Shown: positions 51,401-60,105 of the stretch, piece by piece
Layout of the letters: every line of letters begins with the position of its first letter
How positions within the stretch are numbered: the stretch's first letter is position 1
From: Rhizophagus irregularis
Lineage: Eukaryota; Glomeromycota; Glomeromycetes; Glomerales; Glomeraceae
NCBI RefSeq assembly: GCF_026210795.1
Contig: NC_089442.1
Span: forward strand, 3,100,001-3,164,000
Direction of reading: 5' to 3'
DNA length: 64,000 bases
Translations under genes and position numbers: made by a program
The notes under the pieces: generated by a model
Told to the model about the DNA's origin: nothing
Database searches by the model: none
Seen by the model: only the letters and a program-made list of their open reading frames with translations

Positions 51401-52200
51401 ATAAAAGAATTTTCTGGAATTTTTTTAATATAATAGATTGGTAAAAAATAATAGCTTAATAAAAATAAGTTTTAAAACTTCAACTGCCATCATATTATTC
51501 ATCTTATGATAGTCTTCACAGATAATATGCTGAACTATACATATTATCCAATTATTTTGAAATGGCGTAATTATAAATAAAATCCTAAATTCAATTATGG
51601 CATCCCAAATTATATATTTTGTCACTTTATATAGTAAATTACATATAAACTGAATAAATTACAGTATCTCAAATTATAATTATAGTATCCTAAAATAATT
51701 TGGGCAGCATGTATATACTTAATGATAAAATAAATAATTTGTTAATAAAAACAGATGAAAAATATAGATAGAAGAACCACTTTCTTTAAATTAAAAATCA
51801 AGATATTTTAATTTTCAAAAATACAGCCTATAAGAAAAAGAAGAAGTATTTCTATAACTGATGCTTTCAAAGTTTTTCATTATTTAAATCACTAACTAAC
51901 CATTAAGAATGGTATTTTAGGTTAGAAGATGCTTTACAAAGGGTTAAATTGCTAGTCAAAGAAGTTAATGATTTTGAATAGTTCAAGAACTTCAAATGAT
52001 CTATGTATCATGTATAATAATCGTGAATTTTAATATAGATAACAAAAAGTATAACAAATTTTACAGAGAAAAAATATGCAAAATTATAGAGCAAAAGGCT
52101 AACAATTTCTGCTATATAGTTCACTGAATATTCGATTAATACAAATAAAATATGAGATCCATTCATATCATGAAGAAAATGTAACAAAGGAATTTATATA
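45470..52200. other. long gene-free region
   Basis: Nearly 7 kb without a supported gene. It contains A/T runs, (TAA)n at 48028-48050, a perfect 18-bp palindrome at 49331-49348, duplicated segments with 'TTTCTGGAATTTTTTTAATA' at about 51046 and 51410, and a tRNA-arm-like stretch at 51070-51110. Open frames (45314-45694, 46956-47204, 47191-47403, 50148-50330, 51425-51625) have no domains. Part of the 49.5-52.2 kb stretch may belong to the decayed PolB-type element that follows. Confidence 0.5.
49331..49348. repeat. perfect 18-bp palindrome
   Basis: GGCTTAGCCGGCTAAGCC is identical to its own reverse complement. It is an isolated GC-rich palindrome in AT-rich DNA; it could be a small hairpin or the end of a dispersed repeat. 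Confidence 0.8.
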
Positions 52201-52329
52201 TCAAAATTCAAATGAATCAATAATGTTTTGAAGGTAAAGATGGATCATATTATTACTATTATAGCAAAGGAGACTAAAAGGAAATTTGCATACATAGATT
52301 AATGCTGGGTATGTAAGGAGAAATTCAAT

Positions 52330-52700
52330 TATATATAATAATAATAAGCTTGCTATTACAGCTTTAAATGTGATGCATGATGATCGATTGGTAACCGTTA
52401 AAAAAGACTCAAATAAATACAAGACCATCTTTGTTGAATTTGACAAGAATAAAAAAGAACTTGCTATAGAAAAAGTGTGAGGTGGTAAAAAGAATAAGAT
52501 CTGGGATTACTGTCACATTACAGGTAAGTTTTATGGGCTGCACATAGTGCATGCAATCTCAAGCTCCAAATTAAGGTATGAAAGACCCCATTCTAGTAGT
52601 CTTTTATAATTTTCACTGGTCAAATGCAGGATATAAGCAATTTGGTGAATATCAGGATCCCACTGATTGACCATTTTAAAAATCATACATATATTGGTTT
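52330..52700 (+). pseudogene. remnant of an element-type family B DNA polymerase
   Basis: A short frame 'VMHDDRLVTVKKDSNKYKTI' leads, after a stop, into 'WDYCHITGKFYG' (52500-52535). One base out of frame, 'AAHSACNLKLQIK' follows. Together these fragments match the treble-clef (endonuclease VII-like) segment that precedes the exonuclease/polymerase region in protein-primed PolB genes of Polinton/Maverick-type or plasmid elements. Weak traces of the following 'VVFYNF' region are seen near 52590. It is frameshifted and truncated with no intact catalytic motif, so it is a dead fragment. Assignment rests on the motif alone. Confidence 0.5.
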
Positions 52701-52895
52701 CCAATATTTCACTGATGTTTTAATGATTATAATACAATTCTTAAAAAGTATATCATTAAAATTTAATACAATTATCAGTAAACTGATAGTCCATTGATAT
52801 TTGTATAATAATAATTCGATATTGTAATAACTTATCAAGAAGTATCAGTAGAATATAGTAGAATTAGCTGCTAATCTTTAATAATACTGTATATA

Positions 52896-54253
52896 CACTC
52901 CCGGCCAAAAGATTTAGGGCCACCCGGTAAATAATAGAAAAAATGGAATTTTTTAATGATAACTTTTTTTATTAAATTTTAAAATCATATACATTTTCTT
53001 TACTAATTAATTAACAAATTTAATAATATTTAAATTCATTATAATAATAAATTATTGAAATTTAATATGTAACATTTTTTATACCCACTTTTTTTAATAA
53101 AATAAATTAAAACAATATAAAAAAAATTTTTTTTTTTATAATAAAATATTATATGTAAATTATATTTATTAAACATCATATTATACGTAATATAATGTAA
53201 AATACCCAGCCCAAAAATCTCGCAATATTAAATACTTTTTTTTAATAAAAAATCTTAAAAAAAATTAACTCATTAATTTATAATACTTACTTATAAAAAT
53301 TTAATAAAAACGTTAATTAATGTCTTGACGAGCTTTTATTACCTCTTTAATTCGACGTACCATGCTCTCAACAAGCTTCTGATAAACTTCATATGGAATT
53401 TCTGACCAGCACTCTTGAAGAAGCGCCTCCAATTCCCCAAATTTTTTGGATGTTTTTGCTTGGCTCAAACACGACGTTCAAGCTCATCCCAAAGATGTTC
53501 AGTGGGTTACAAAATTGTTTCCGTTTTTTCAATAAAATTCCGCGTTCTTGCACTTTTCTTCAAATTCCTCTAAAACGGTACCACGTGATAGCCAAGGATG
53601 TCTTCAATATATCTTTCACTATTAATACGGCCATCTACTCTTACCAATGGACCTAAACCATGCCAGAAGAAGTACTCTCACATCATAATACCTCCTCCGT
53701 CATGCTTTATGGCAGTTAATATTATATTTTTCTTCTTGAAGACGCCAAACTCGTATTTCCATCATTTTGAAATAATGTAAACCTGGATTCATCGCTCCAT
53801 ACTACCTTTTTCCAATCATTTATAGTCCATAAACTCTTTCACGAGCCCACTTTAAACGAATTTTTCGGTTATATGCTCACTGACATTAAGTTTTCTGAGA
53901 GCAGTATCGTACAACTATGATATCCCATATCATATAATGTATTTTTCATAATATTTTTACATATTAGTGATATTACTTTTCCAGTGGATTCAGCAAATTT
54001 TTTACTATTTTCTCTGTTGGTTCACGTTGATTTTGAGCAACAATAACTGTAAGATGACGTTTATCCCCGTTCAGTTAATTTTTTTGGACATCCACTTCGA
54101 GAAGCAATACTAACAGCACCTGATTTTTTATATTTTGATGAATTATGGTTTTACCATAACCAGTTTTTTATTGTTCATTCTGAGTCACCAGCTTCATAAA
54201 AAACCGTTAAATCTTCCGCGTTCAAGATCCGAAAGTTCTCTTGTTTTGACCAT
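52896..54253 (-). mobile_element. Tc1/mariner element, one end visible
   Basis: The left end begins at TA (52894-52895) with a Tc1-like terminal sequence 'CACTCCCGGCCAAAAGATTT' followed by AGGGCCACC. A broken transposase runs on the minus strand to 54253. The reverse complement of this terminal sequence was not found between 54254 and 54800, so the right end is deleted or too diverged. Confidence 0.75.
53313..54253 (-). pseudogene. broken Tc1-family transposase
   Basis: Begins ATG at 54251-54253 with MVKTRELSDLERG, the start of a Tc1 helix-turn-helix domain, then meets a stop within 20 codons. Further on are the DDE-region blocks 'WKKVVWSDESRFTLFQ' (about 53765-53810), 'GGGIMMWEYFFWHGLGPL' (about 53650-53705) and 'NPTEHLWDELERR'-like remains near 53470-53500, ending 'RRIKEVIKARQDIN' and TAA at 53313-53315. 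Multiple frameshifts and stops. The total of about 313 codons is close to the family's usual 340. Confidence 0.8.
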
Positions 54254-54835
54254 TTTGCAAAAACACCATTCTGATCGTGATATTTTATCAGTTTCCAAAT
54301 GACTTTTTTGTAAGCTCAATATCACCAGAATCTTCAGTAGAACACCTCTCCCAAAAATTTTCCTGATTTCTATTATAAATTACATGTAGCCGTGATACAT
54401 AAATTTGTTTTATAACGTTTCTATGCTAATGCCTGTGGTCCATAATCTATACTAATTATTCTAACATTAACTTCGATCCGATTTATTTGAATCATCAATA
54501 TTCTGGATATAAAATGGTCGTCGGTTATCTTAAAGACTTAAATGGAACATGCACTGTCAAAAATTAACAATTCATAACATTAATTAACCTACCGAAATTT
54601 TATATTGTTTTCTAGTAGTGTCATCAGATTCTGTACGAAAAAAAGGTCATTAGTTGAAGTCGCTTCGGTAACTTCCACACGGCCACAACATATTTCATAC
54701 TTTATTTACGTAATATCTCATCTCCAGAAAATTTTTTTGTTATCGTGGCGCATATGCAGATCATTTCCTAAAATTGCGTAATACACAATACAGTAAATCA
54801 AGATGACTCTTCCAAAATAAACTTCTCTTATTTCT
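54254..54835. other. spacer beyond the Tc1 element
   Basis: No gene recognised. The expected right terminal repeat of the Tc1 element is absent. Base composition becomes less AT-biased from here to about 59.7 kb. Confidence 0.5.
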
Positions 54836-54839
54836 CTTC

Positions 54840-55472
54840 AAGTTTACAATGTCGATATTGTTAAGAAGGCTAAAGATGGTTCAAGCGTTCCGATAAATCA
54901 AATAATTCACCAGGTTGGAACTTGGATGTTATTTTTCTAACAATTTTCTTTTTGTAATTAGAACTAAATAATTGTTTTGATATGCATGGATCTTGATGAA
55001 AACTCTAAAGACATTCTTCGTTTATGGACCAAAACATTACGAAAGAAACACCGTGGTGAAAATATTGCAAACGATGAAATTTTTAAGGATCCATTCTGTT
55101 GATTGAATGGAACGAACCCGGAATCCAGGCGAGGACAACCATGAACCCTATGTTCACCAAAGATGCGTTGCTTGCTCGTATGTATATAAATATTAACATC
55201 ACTGAGGATTTATGTCGCAATACATTATATAAAGCAACTATTCGTCTGATTGGTTCTAATTTTTCTTTTGATTAGTAATTCGAGGACAAGCAGGATTCGC
55301 GCCGTTTCCACCACAAGCGCCTTCTGATTGCGCGTTTTCATTTAACGACCGCCAAGCTTTCCTAAATACTACCATAGCGTTAACCAATAATAATTGGTCG
55401 CGACACATGGTTGGATTTCCTGACGTTGGCCGATGCTATGAAATTGGGATCCCTAAAAAAGGGTAGTTAGAG
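54840..55472 (+). pseudogene. degraded spliced gene, unknown family
   Basis: Coding-like, relatively GC-rich fragments lie in order. They are: 'YNVDIVKKAKDGSSVPINQ' before a GT-like donor (about 54915); after an AG near 54960, 'MDLDENSKDILRLWTKTL'; then, after a one-base frame change near 55090, 'LLIEWNEPGIQARTTMNP'; and after a GTATGT...GATTAG intron (about 55178-55275), 'GQAGFAPFPPQAPSDCAFSF' through 'WSRHMVGFPDVGRCYEIG' to TAG at 55467. The composition and plausible splice sites argue for a real gene, and the frame break argues that it is dead. No family is recognised. Confidence 0.45.
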
Positions 55473-56501
55473 GCCGATGAGCACTTACACGTCTTCAACG
55501 CTTAAACCTTTCTCTGGTCTAAAATTCTTCCGGGAATTAAATTCCCTTGTTAATTTTTTCGCTATCACTTATTATAATTCACAAATTTTTCAGCTATAAT
55601 TCTTATTATAATTCACAATTCTTCCAGGAATTAACATTCCCTTATTAATTTCTTTGCTTTTATTTCGCTTCTTCTTTGAAGTGTCACTTATCAATTTTCT
55701 ATAATTCATGTCATTTTATTTTATTATGCAAATAATATCCAATTAATAAAATCTCATTACGAACAATAACTTTTTTTAAACTAAATAATTAAGATATGTA
55801 ATACTTTCAAGGGAAGGGGTATGCGGATCATAGGCCATATAATGCAAGTTCCCGCTTCATATTATTTCTTTACTTCCTCACATTTCTATAGCTAAATTTT
55901 TTTCTATCACTAACTATGAGAGTCTCACATCTCGTATCACTCCTACTTATATAAAGTATTAAGTTCTGTAGGAAACTTTTCTAAGATAAAGTTCTATAGC
56001 ATAATTAGCAACGAAGTAAAAAAAAAATAATGCATGTTTCTGAGCATAATTGTGATATTCCTTGATACATTATAATAATAATGTTCGTTTTTTTTTGTCA
56101 CCCAGCACCAAACATGAGCTTAACCATATAATTTTACTGCTCGATCAGACCCCATTTATTGTACGTGTGATGATCAGATTTTCTCGGCAAAGATCAAATG
56201 CCGAGAAAAATATATTAAGTCCTATTATTTCGGAACATCTATAGATGCGGAAAACCCGATGATGACACGTTCCAAGATGCAAACTGAGCAATAAAACCAA
56301 CCTACTCTATTATTACTTTACGAATTATACTCGTTTGATTGTTGATACCAATGAAATAATGGTATCATCACTAGACGCGTCACCAGCTCGTCTTACTTCA
56401 ATATTTAACCAGTTTACTACATAATCGGATACCTGTATATTACCGAAAGGTGATTTGAATTCATTGTGTTAATGTTCGAACCTATAGTATTATTATTCTA
56501 C
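55473..56501. other. intergenic
   Basis: No gene supported. It includes a duplicated 'TTATTATAATTCACAA' segment near 55570-55610. A 60-codon frame at 56062-56244 is probably chance. Confidence 0.5.
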
Positions 56502-56753
56502 TCATTTCTTGGTTGAAGAAAGGTTAGCTCTTTGTTCTTTTCGTATTCCAGCCTTAATCTCGGTAATCTTGACATCACGCCTAACATTCTCAGCTGAAGA
56601 ATCTGCCTTGTTTTTCTCCAATTCGATTCTGGCCTTAAGCTCCTGTTTTAGCTTCATTTTCTTAACCTTATCCTCAGCAATAAGTTCGTCAATCTCAGCT
56701 AAGAGCTTGGCATTTAATTCCCTCAATGAATCGTTGGATTGAATGTTTGACAT
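56502..56753 (-). CDS. small coiled-coil protein
   Basis: 83 codons from ATG at 56753. The N-terminus MSNIQSNDSLRELNAKLLAE is followed by an uninterrupted charged helix with heptad-like Leu/Ile spacing, ending in a basic tail. It resembles the coiled-coil leader found on many lineage-specific Rhizophagus proteins (from memory of the family, not checked), in which longer domains usually follow. Here it stops early, so it may be either a short gene or a truncated one. It lies about 210 bases downstream of the CRN/REase-type remnant on the same strand. Confidence 0.55.
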   Translation of the reverse strand: MSNIQSNDSLRELNAKLLAEIDELIAEDKVKKMKLKQELKARIELEKNKADSSAENVRRDVKITEIKAGIRKEQRANLSSTKK

Positions 56754-56966
56754 GTTCGATAAATTTTATACAAGAACAGAAATATTCAAAAGTTTGTTAG
56801 TATATAGAAACAGTCAAGTAAAAAAGTAGGTTATAAAGTCACCAAATTTCTGGGACATAATGTCTCGGAAAAATGCAAAAAAAAATTTTTATTAATACAT
56901 GCGAAAAATAAATACAAAGCTCGGGACGTAGCCCGCGATACATGACGTCTATGCTAATATGCACGA

Positions 56967-57510
56967 TTATTTTTTCTTGATTATTTCTTCTACACGGCGC
57001 TTCTTAAATGCGCCTATCCTTCAATAAACCCACTATAACCTCTAAAATCCTCTTCACATTCTTACGCAATTCATTTGGATCCTCGAGAGCGTCTTCTGCT
57101 AGTGAAATTCGATACTCAGTCCTACTCGTACTATATATACCCTCGGTACTATGAAGAATGAAGTACCAGTCAGTTCCAGTACTGACTATACCATAGATGT
57201 AATCGTAATCGGGGGGATCGAACGCCTCATCAGCCTTTCGCTTTCTCCTGTGCATATCTAAGTTCATCTGGTAACGAAGTACGAAGTTAGCAATTTCAAA
57301 TAATTAGCCTCTGCGAACTCTTTTTTTCTCATTTCACGGAACAAACGAAGTAAAAATGTTGCCCACATCACACGCACTTCGACATTGCAATAAGTTTTGG
57401 CAGATACCCATAGTTGCTTGATTCTGTTTGCCTTCGGTTATGCAAATTATTTCTTCGAGCAAATCGTCTTAGAGATCTCTTCGGTTGATTCCATGAGTTT
57501 ATCTTACTTA
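56967..57510 (-). pseudogene. remnant of a CRN-type PD-(D/E)XK (REase-like) domain gene
   Basis: Fragments on the minus strand read in order. 'ICITEGKQ' (about 57428-57452) fits the E-x-K core of the restriction-endonuclease fold, with 'GICQNLLQ' just after it. Then comes a helical block 'FLLRLFREMRKKEFAEAN' (about 57300-57360). An intact 87-codon frame at 57004-57267 follows with 'YIYGIVSTGTDWYF', like the strand that ends this fold, and a helical 'VIVGLLKD' tail. A frame change near 57010 separates a basic C-terminus ending at 56967. Stops and at least three frame breaks show it is inactive. The family (Crinkler-like effectors of Rhizophagus) is a judgement from motifs. Confidence 0.55.
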
Positions 57511-57686
57511 GAATCATTGACGTAGAGGTCGAAGCCGAGGAAGAGAACTTGGTAACCTTGATTTGCTAATAGAGTTTTAACGGCAAATTCGAGAATAGCG
57601 ACTTTATCTTCCTTGCAAGGTGAAATTATGAAAGTTTTTTCATCTTGTCCATTTTTGAGGCAACACTTAAGATTGATAATACTCAT
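57504..57686 (-). pseudogene. short ORF upstream of the REase-like remnant, unknown
   Basis: A 60-codon frame, MSIINLKCCLKNGQ..., in the position of an N-terminal domain for the remnant that follows on the same strand. It ends in 'LYVNDSK' at TAA, and a consensus-like GTAAG lies across its stop. It could be the header of a CRN-like gene or an unrelated piece. No clear family. Confidence 0.35.
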
Positions 57687-57698
57687 TTTTTCGTTTTC

Positions 57699-58240
57699 CT
57701 AAATGCAAGAACCCATAGTGAGAAAATTCCTTGGCCCACTTACATGAAAAAACATATACTGACATACCTTATTTTTTTGCGTTATTTTACGGAAAATATT
57801 TTTTGCGGGAAGGTTGATTAAACTTCCACATATTCTCCTACACGCTTTATATCTTGTTGGGAAAAAGTTAAGGAGATATGAGGTGTGTTTAGTATTGTTG
57901 TCTGATGCCAAGAGTTCTATGAAAGCACATGCAAAGGGAATCTTCATACCATTTCACATGTAGATCTACCCTATAAGACATATAGTTGGTTTTACGCCTG
58001 GCGGTCTCGAAATTACGAAGTCCTCAGCCTTTCATAACATATGCTTTTATCAGTACTATTTGCTTTTAGGGTAAGTCCTGTGTTGCGTGTAGTCTTTCTT
58101 TCACATTTTTCTCGGGGAAAAAAATAAAGAATAAAGGTTAATATGCAAAATTAATATGTCGCACAAACCTGAACCGTGTGATTCACCTATTTTTTGTCGC
58201 GCAGGGTGAATGCATGTGGCTCAGCGAAATCTCCCGAGCT
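57699..58240. other. spacer with an 82-codon unassigned frame
   Basis: The minus-strand frame 57699-57947 has no recognised domain. The rest holds nothing that can be assigned. Confidence 0.4.
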
Positions 58241-58249
58241 GGTGATCAC

Positions 58250-58318
58250 TGCTCCGGACTAGTTAGATCGGTAGAGTACCACCATTCCATAGAGGACCGT
58301 GTTAATTCCCGATTAAGA
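58250..58318 (+). pseudogene. tRNA-like sequence, degenerate
   Basis: 'AGTTAGATCGGTAGAGTACC' resembles a tRNA D-arm (A box), and about 25 bases on 'CCGTGTTAATTCCCG' resembles a T-arm (B box) with changes. Stems do not pair well, so this is at best a tRNA pseudogene or SINE head. Confidence 0.3.
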
Positions 58319-58350
58319 AATGCAGAAATAAAATTATTATTAACACCATC

Positions 58351-59698
58351 CTAATCACTAAATGTGGTAATAAAATCGTTTGGGGTATCAGCCGTGTCCA
58401 TAATCATTGGAGGTACATCGTTAACATAGGTAACTTCATCCTCTGACTCAGAACTAAATGATTTAGACTCTGATTCGGTTTCAGAGCTCGAACATTCAGA
58501 CTCTGTTTCAGTGTATTCCGAATCATAATATTCACTTAGATCATAACGTACTATGTTTGAAAAACTTGGTTATTATGACCTCCCCATCTGAATTAATTGC
58601 GGTGAAATTAGGGAATAATAATTCGTAGAATGTATATAACGAAGGAGACAATATATTAATGTCATTTCTTACATAATAAAGTCTTTTCTCTTCACTATTT
58701 TCCCAATATCTTGCATCGCGTTTATCAATCCTATATCTCAATCCTACTAGCCAATTATTACCTAAAACCATATCGTATTCAGGCTTGTCAACAATTACGA
58801 AAGTTTCTGTATCTACCCAAATACGAAGGGGGGTTTTAACCCATCAAATATATTTGGCAAAATGACGGAAACTTTTTCTCTATTAAGCCATTCTCTTATC
58901 ATCACTTTCTTCCCAGCATTTGTTGCAGTCTTTGTACTGCGGGAAATTCAGATCCTCCTTAGAAATATATAAATCAATTTTTTTGGCGCCTTACTAATAC
59001 TGCTATAGTAATATTTGGGGTCAATCAATGCCTTAACAGTTGCTTTTTCATTGACAAATGTACAATCCACTATTAATCTTCTGCGAATTTCTAAAATTAC
59101 TTCATCTTTCCATATATTATTTATACTGCAACATTTTTTAAGATCCTGTATCGATAAATTTTTTAGAATAAAGGGTATTAATTCTGGTGGAAGAAGCTCA
59201 AAAGATTTGATGTATGCATTTTTTATGGTTAGAATATCTTTCAATCGTAAAATATAATTCATCACCATTCTCGGTCATGCCTTCCTTTGTTGCTTATGAG
59301 GGACAGCCTTTTTTTCTCTTACCTCAATTATCTCAACCGAATCAGATTCTCTGGAAGACTCAGGTGAATAGAAGGAACTCTTACCTTTTTCACTAATCAG
59401 TGTGGGAACTATTTCTTGTATTAAATCAACCACAGTCTCCCTATCTACACATTCGTCCAGATCTTCTAATTTGATTTTTAAGGATCCCACATCTCTTTCT
59501 AATCTTTTTACCCCCCTTCTAAAGTAAATGATAATCTTCCAATTGTTTCTTTAGTGCCCTATTTTCACCGGAAAGCGCACTATACACTTCTGCATTTTGC
59601 TCATTTAGTCCAAATATCTGGGCTAATTTCTCTGTATATCTGATTAATCTGATAACTTCCTCCTCACGGAATGCATCAGATGTAATGATTTTGATCAT
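58351..59698 (-). pseudogene. coiled-coil / F-box / retropepsin-like / acidic-tail gene, broken
   Basis: Starting at ATG 59698 on the minus strand. A coiled-coil N-terminus ('SGENRALKKQLEDYHLL') shifts frame near 59520 and continues as 'VKRLERDVGSLKIKLEDLDE'. An in-frame TGA occurs at about 59275. Next is an F-box-like block 'LLPPELIPFILKNLSIQDL' (about 59140-59200). Then 'VKALIDPKYYYSSISK' (about 58990-59040) has the layout of a retropepsin-like aspartic protease first half, with the catalytic D-T/S-G replaced by DPK. After more frame breaks (58850-58955), 'VIVDKPEYDMVLGNNWLVGL' (58735-58800) matches the second half with the h-h-G-x-x-W signature. A last frame break near 58560 precedes an acidic Ser/Glu tail ending at 58351. 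At least four disruptions, so not functional. The intact form would be about 449 aa. Confidence 0.6.
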
Positions 59699-59851
59699 TT
59701 TCGCGATATATTTTATATGCTATATCTTGCTTCGAATGAAAAAATAAAATTCCCAATAATTCACTACGTTCATGATCGGTGGAAGAAAGCTATAAATTCT
59801 TACATATATTTATTTATAAATAAATCGAATATTATTCTAAAATTATAAGTA

Positions 59852-60098
59852 CAGTGACACCTCTCTAAGTGCACCCCTCTTGGAACATAGTAAAAAAATA
59901 GTAGAATGTGCATTTAGAGAGGGTGTGCATTTATAGAGAGTAAAATATTAAGAGCTCTTATAAGTTGGGACCAGACCCACCATGCACTTAAAGAGAATTT
60001 TTATATAGTGCATGCACTTATATATGCCCACCATGCACTTAAAGAGAATTTATATAGTGCGTGCACTTATAGAGGGTACACTTATAGAGGTGTCACTG
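59852..60098. mobile_element. TA-flanked MITE with pogo/Fot1-like ends
   Basis: 247 bp bounded by TA on both sides (59850-59851, 60099-60100). The inverted ends are 'CAGTGACACCTCTCTAAGTG' and 'CACTTATAGAGGTGTCACTG', typical of Tc1-mariner/pogo-derived MITEs. Internally, a block starting 'CCCACCATGCACTTAAAGAG' is duplicated (about 59977-60025 and 60026-60070). No coding capacity. Its right end is 8 bases from the stop codon of the transporter gene, so it probably forms that gene's 3' UTR. Confidence 0.9.
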
Positions 60099-60105
60099 TA
60101 ATGCT

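Noticed and set aside
58250-58318. Functional tRNA gene
   Set aside because: A- and B-box-like pieces are present but acceptor and anticodon stems do not pair; listed only as a degenerate tRNA-like sequence.
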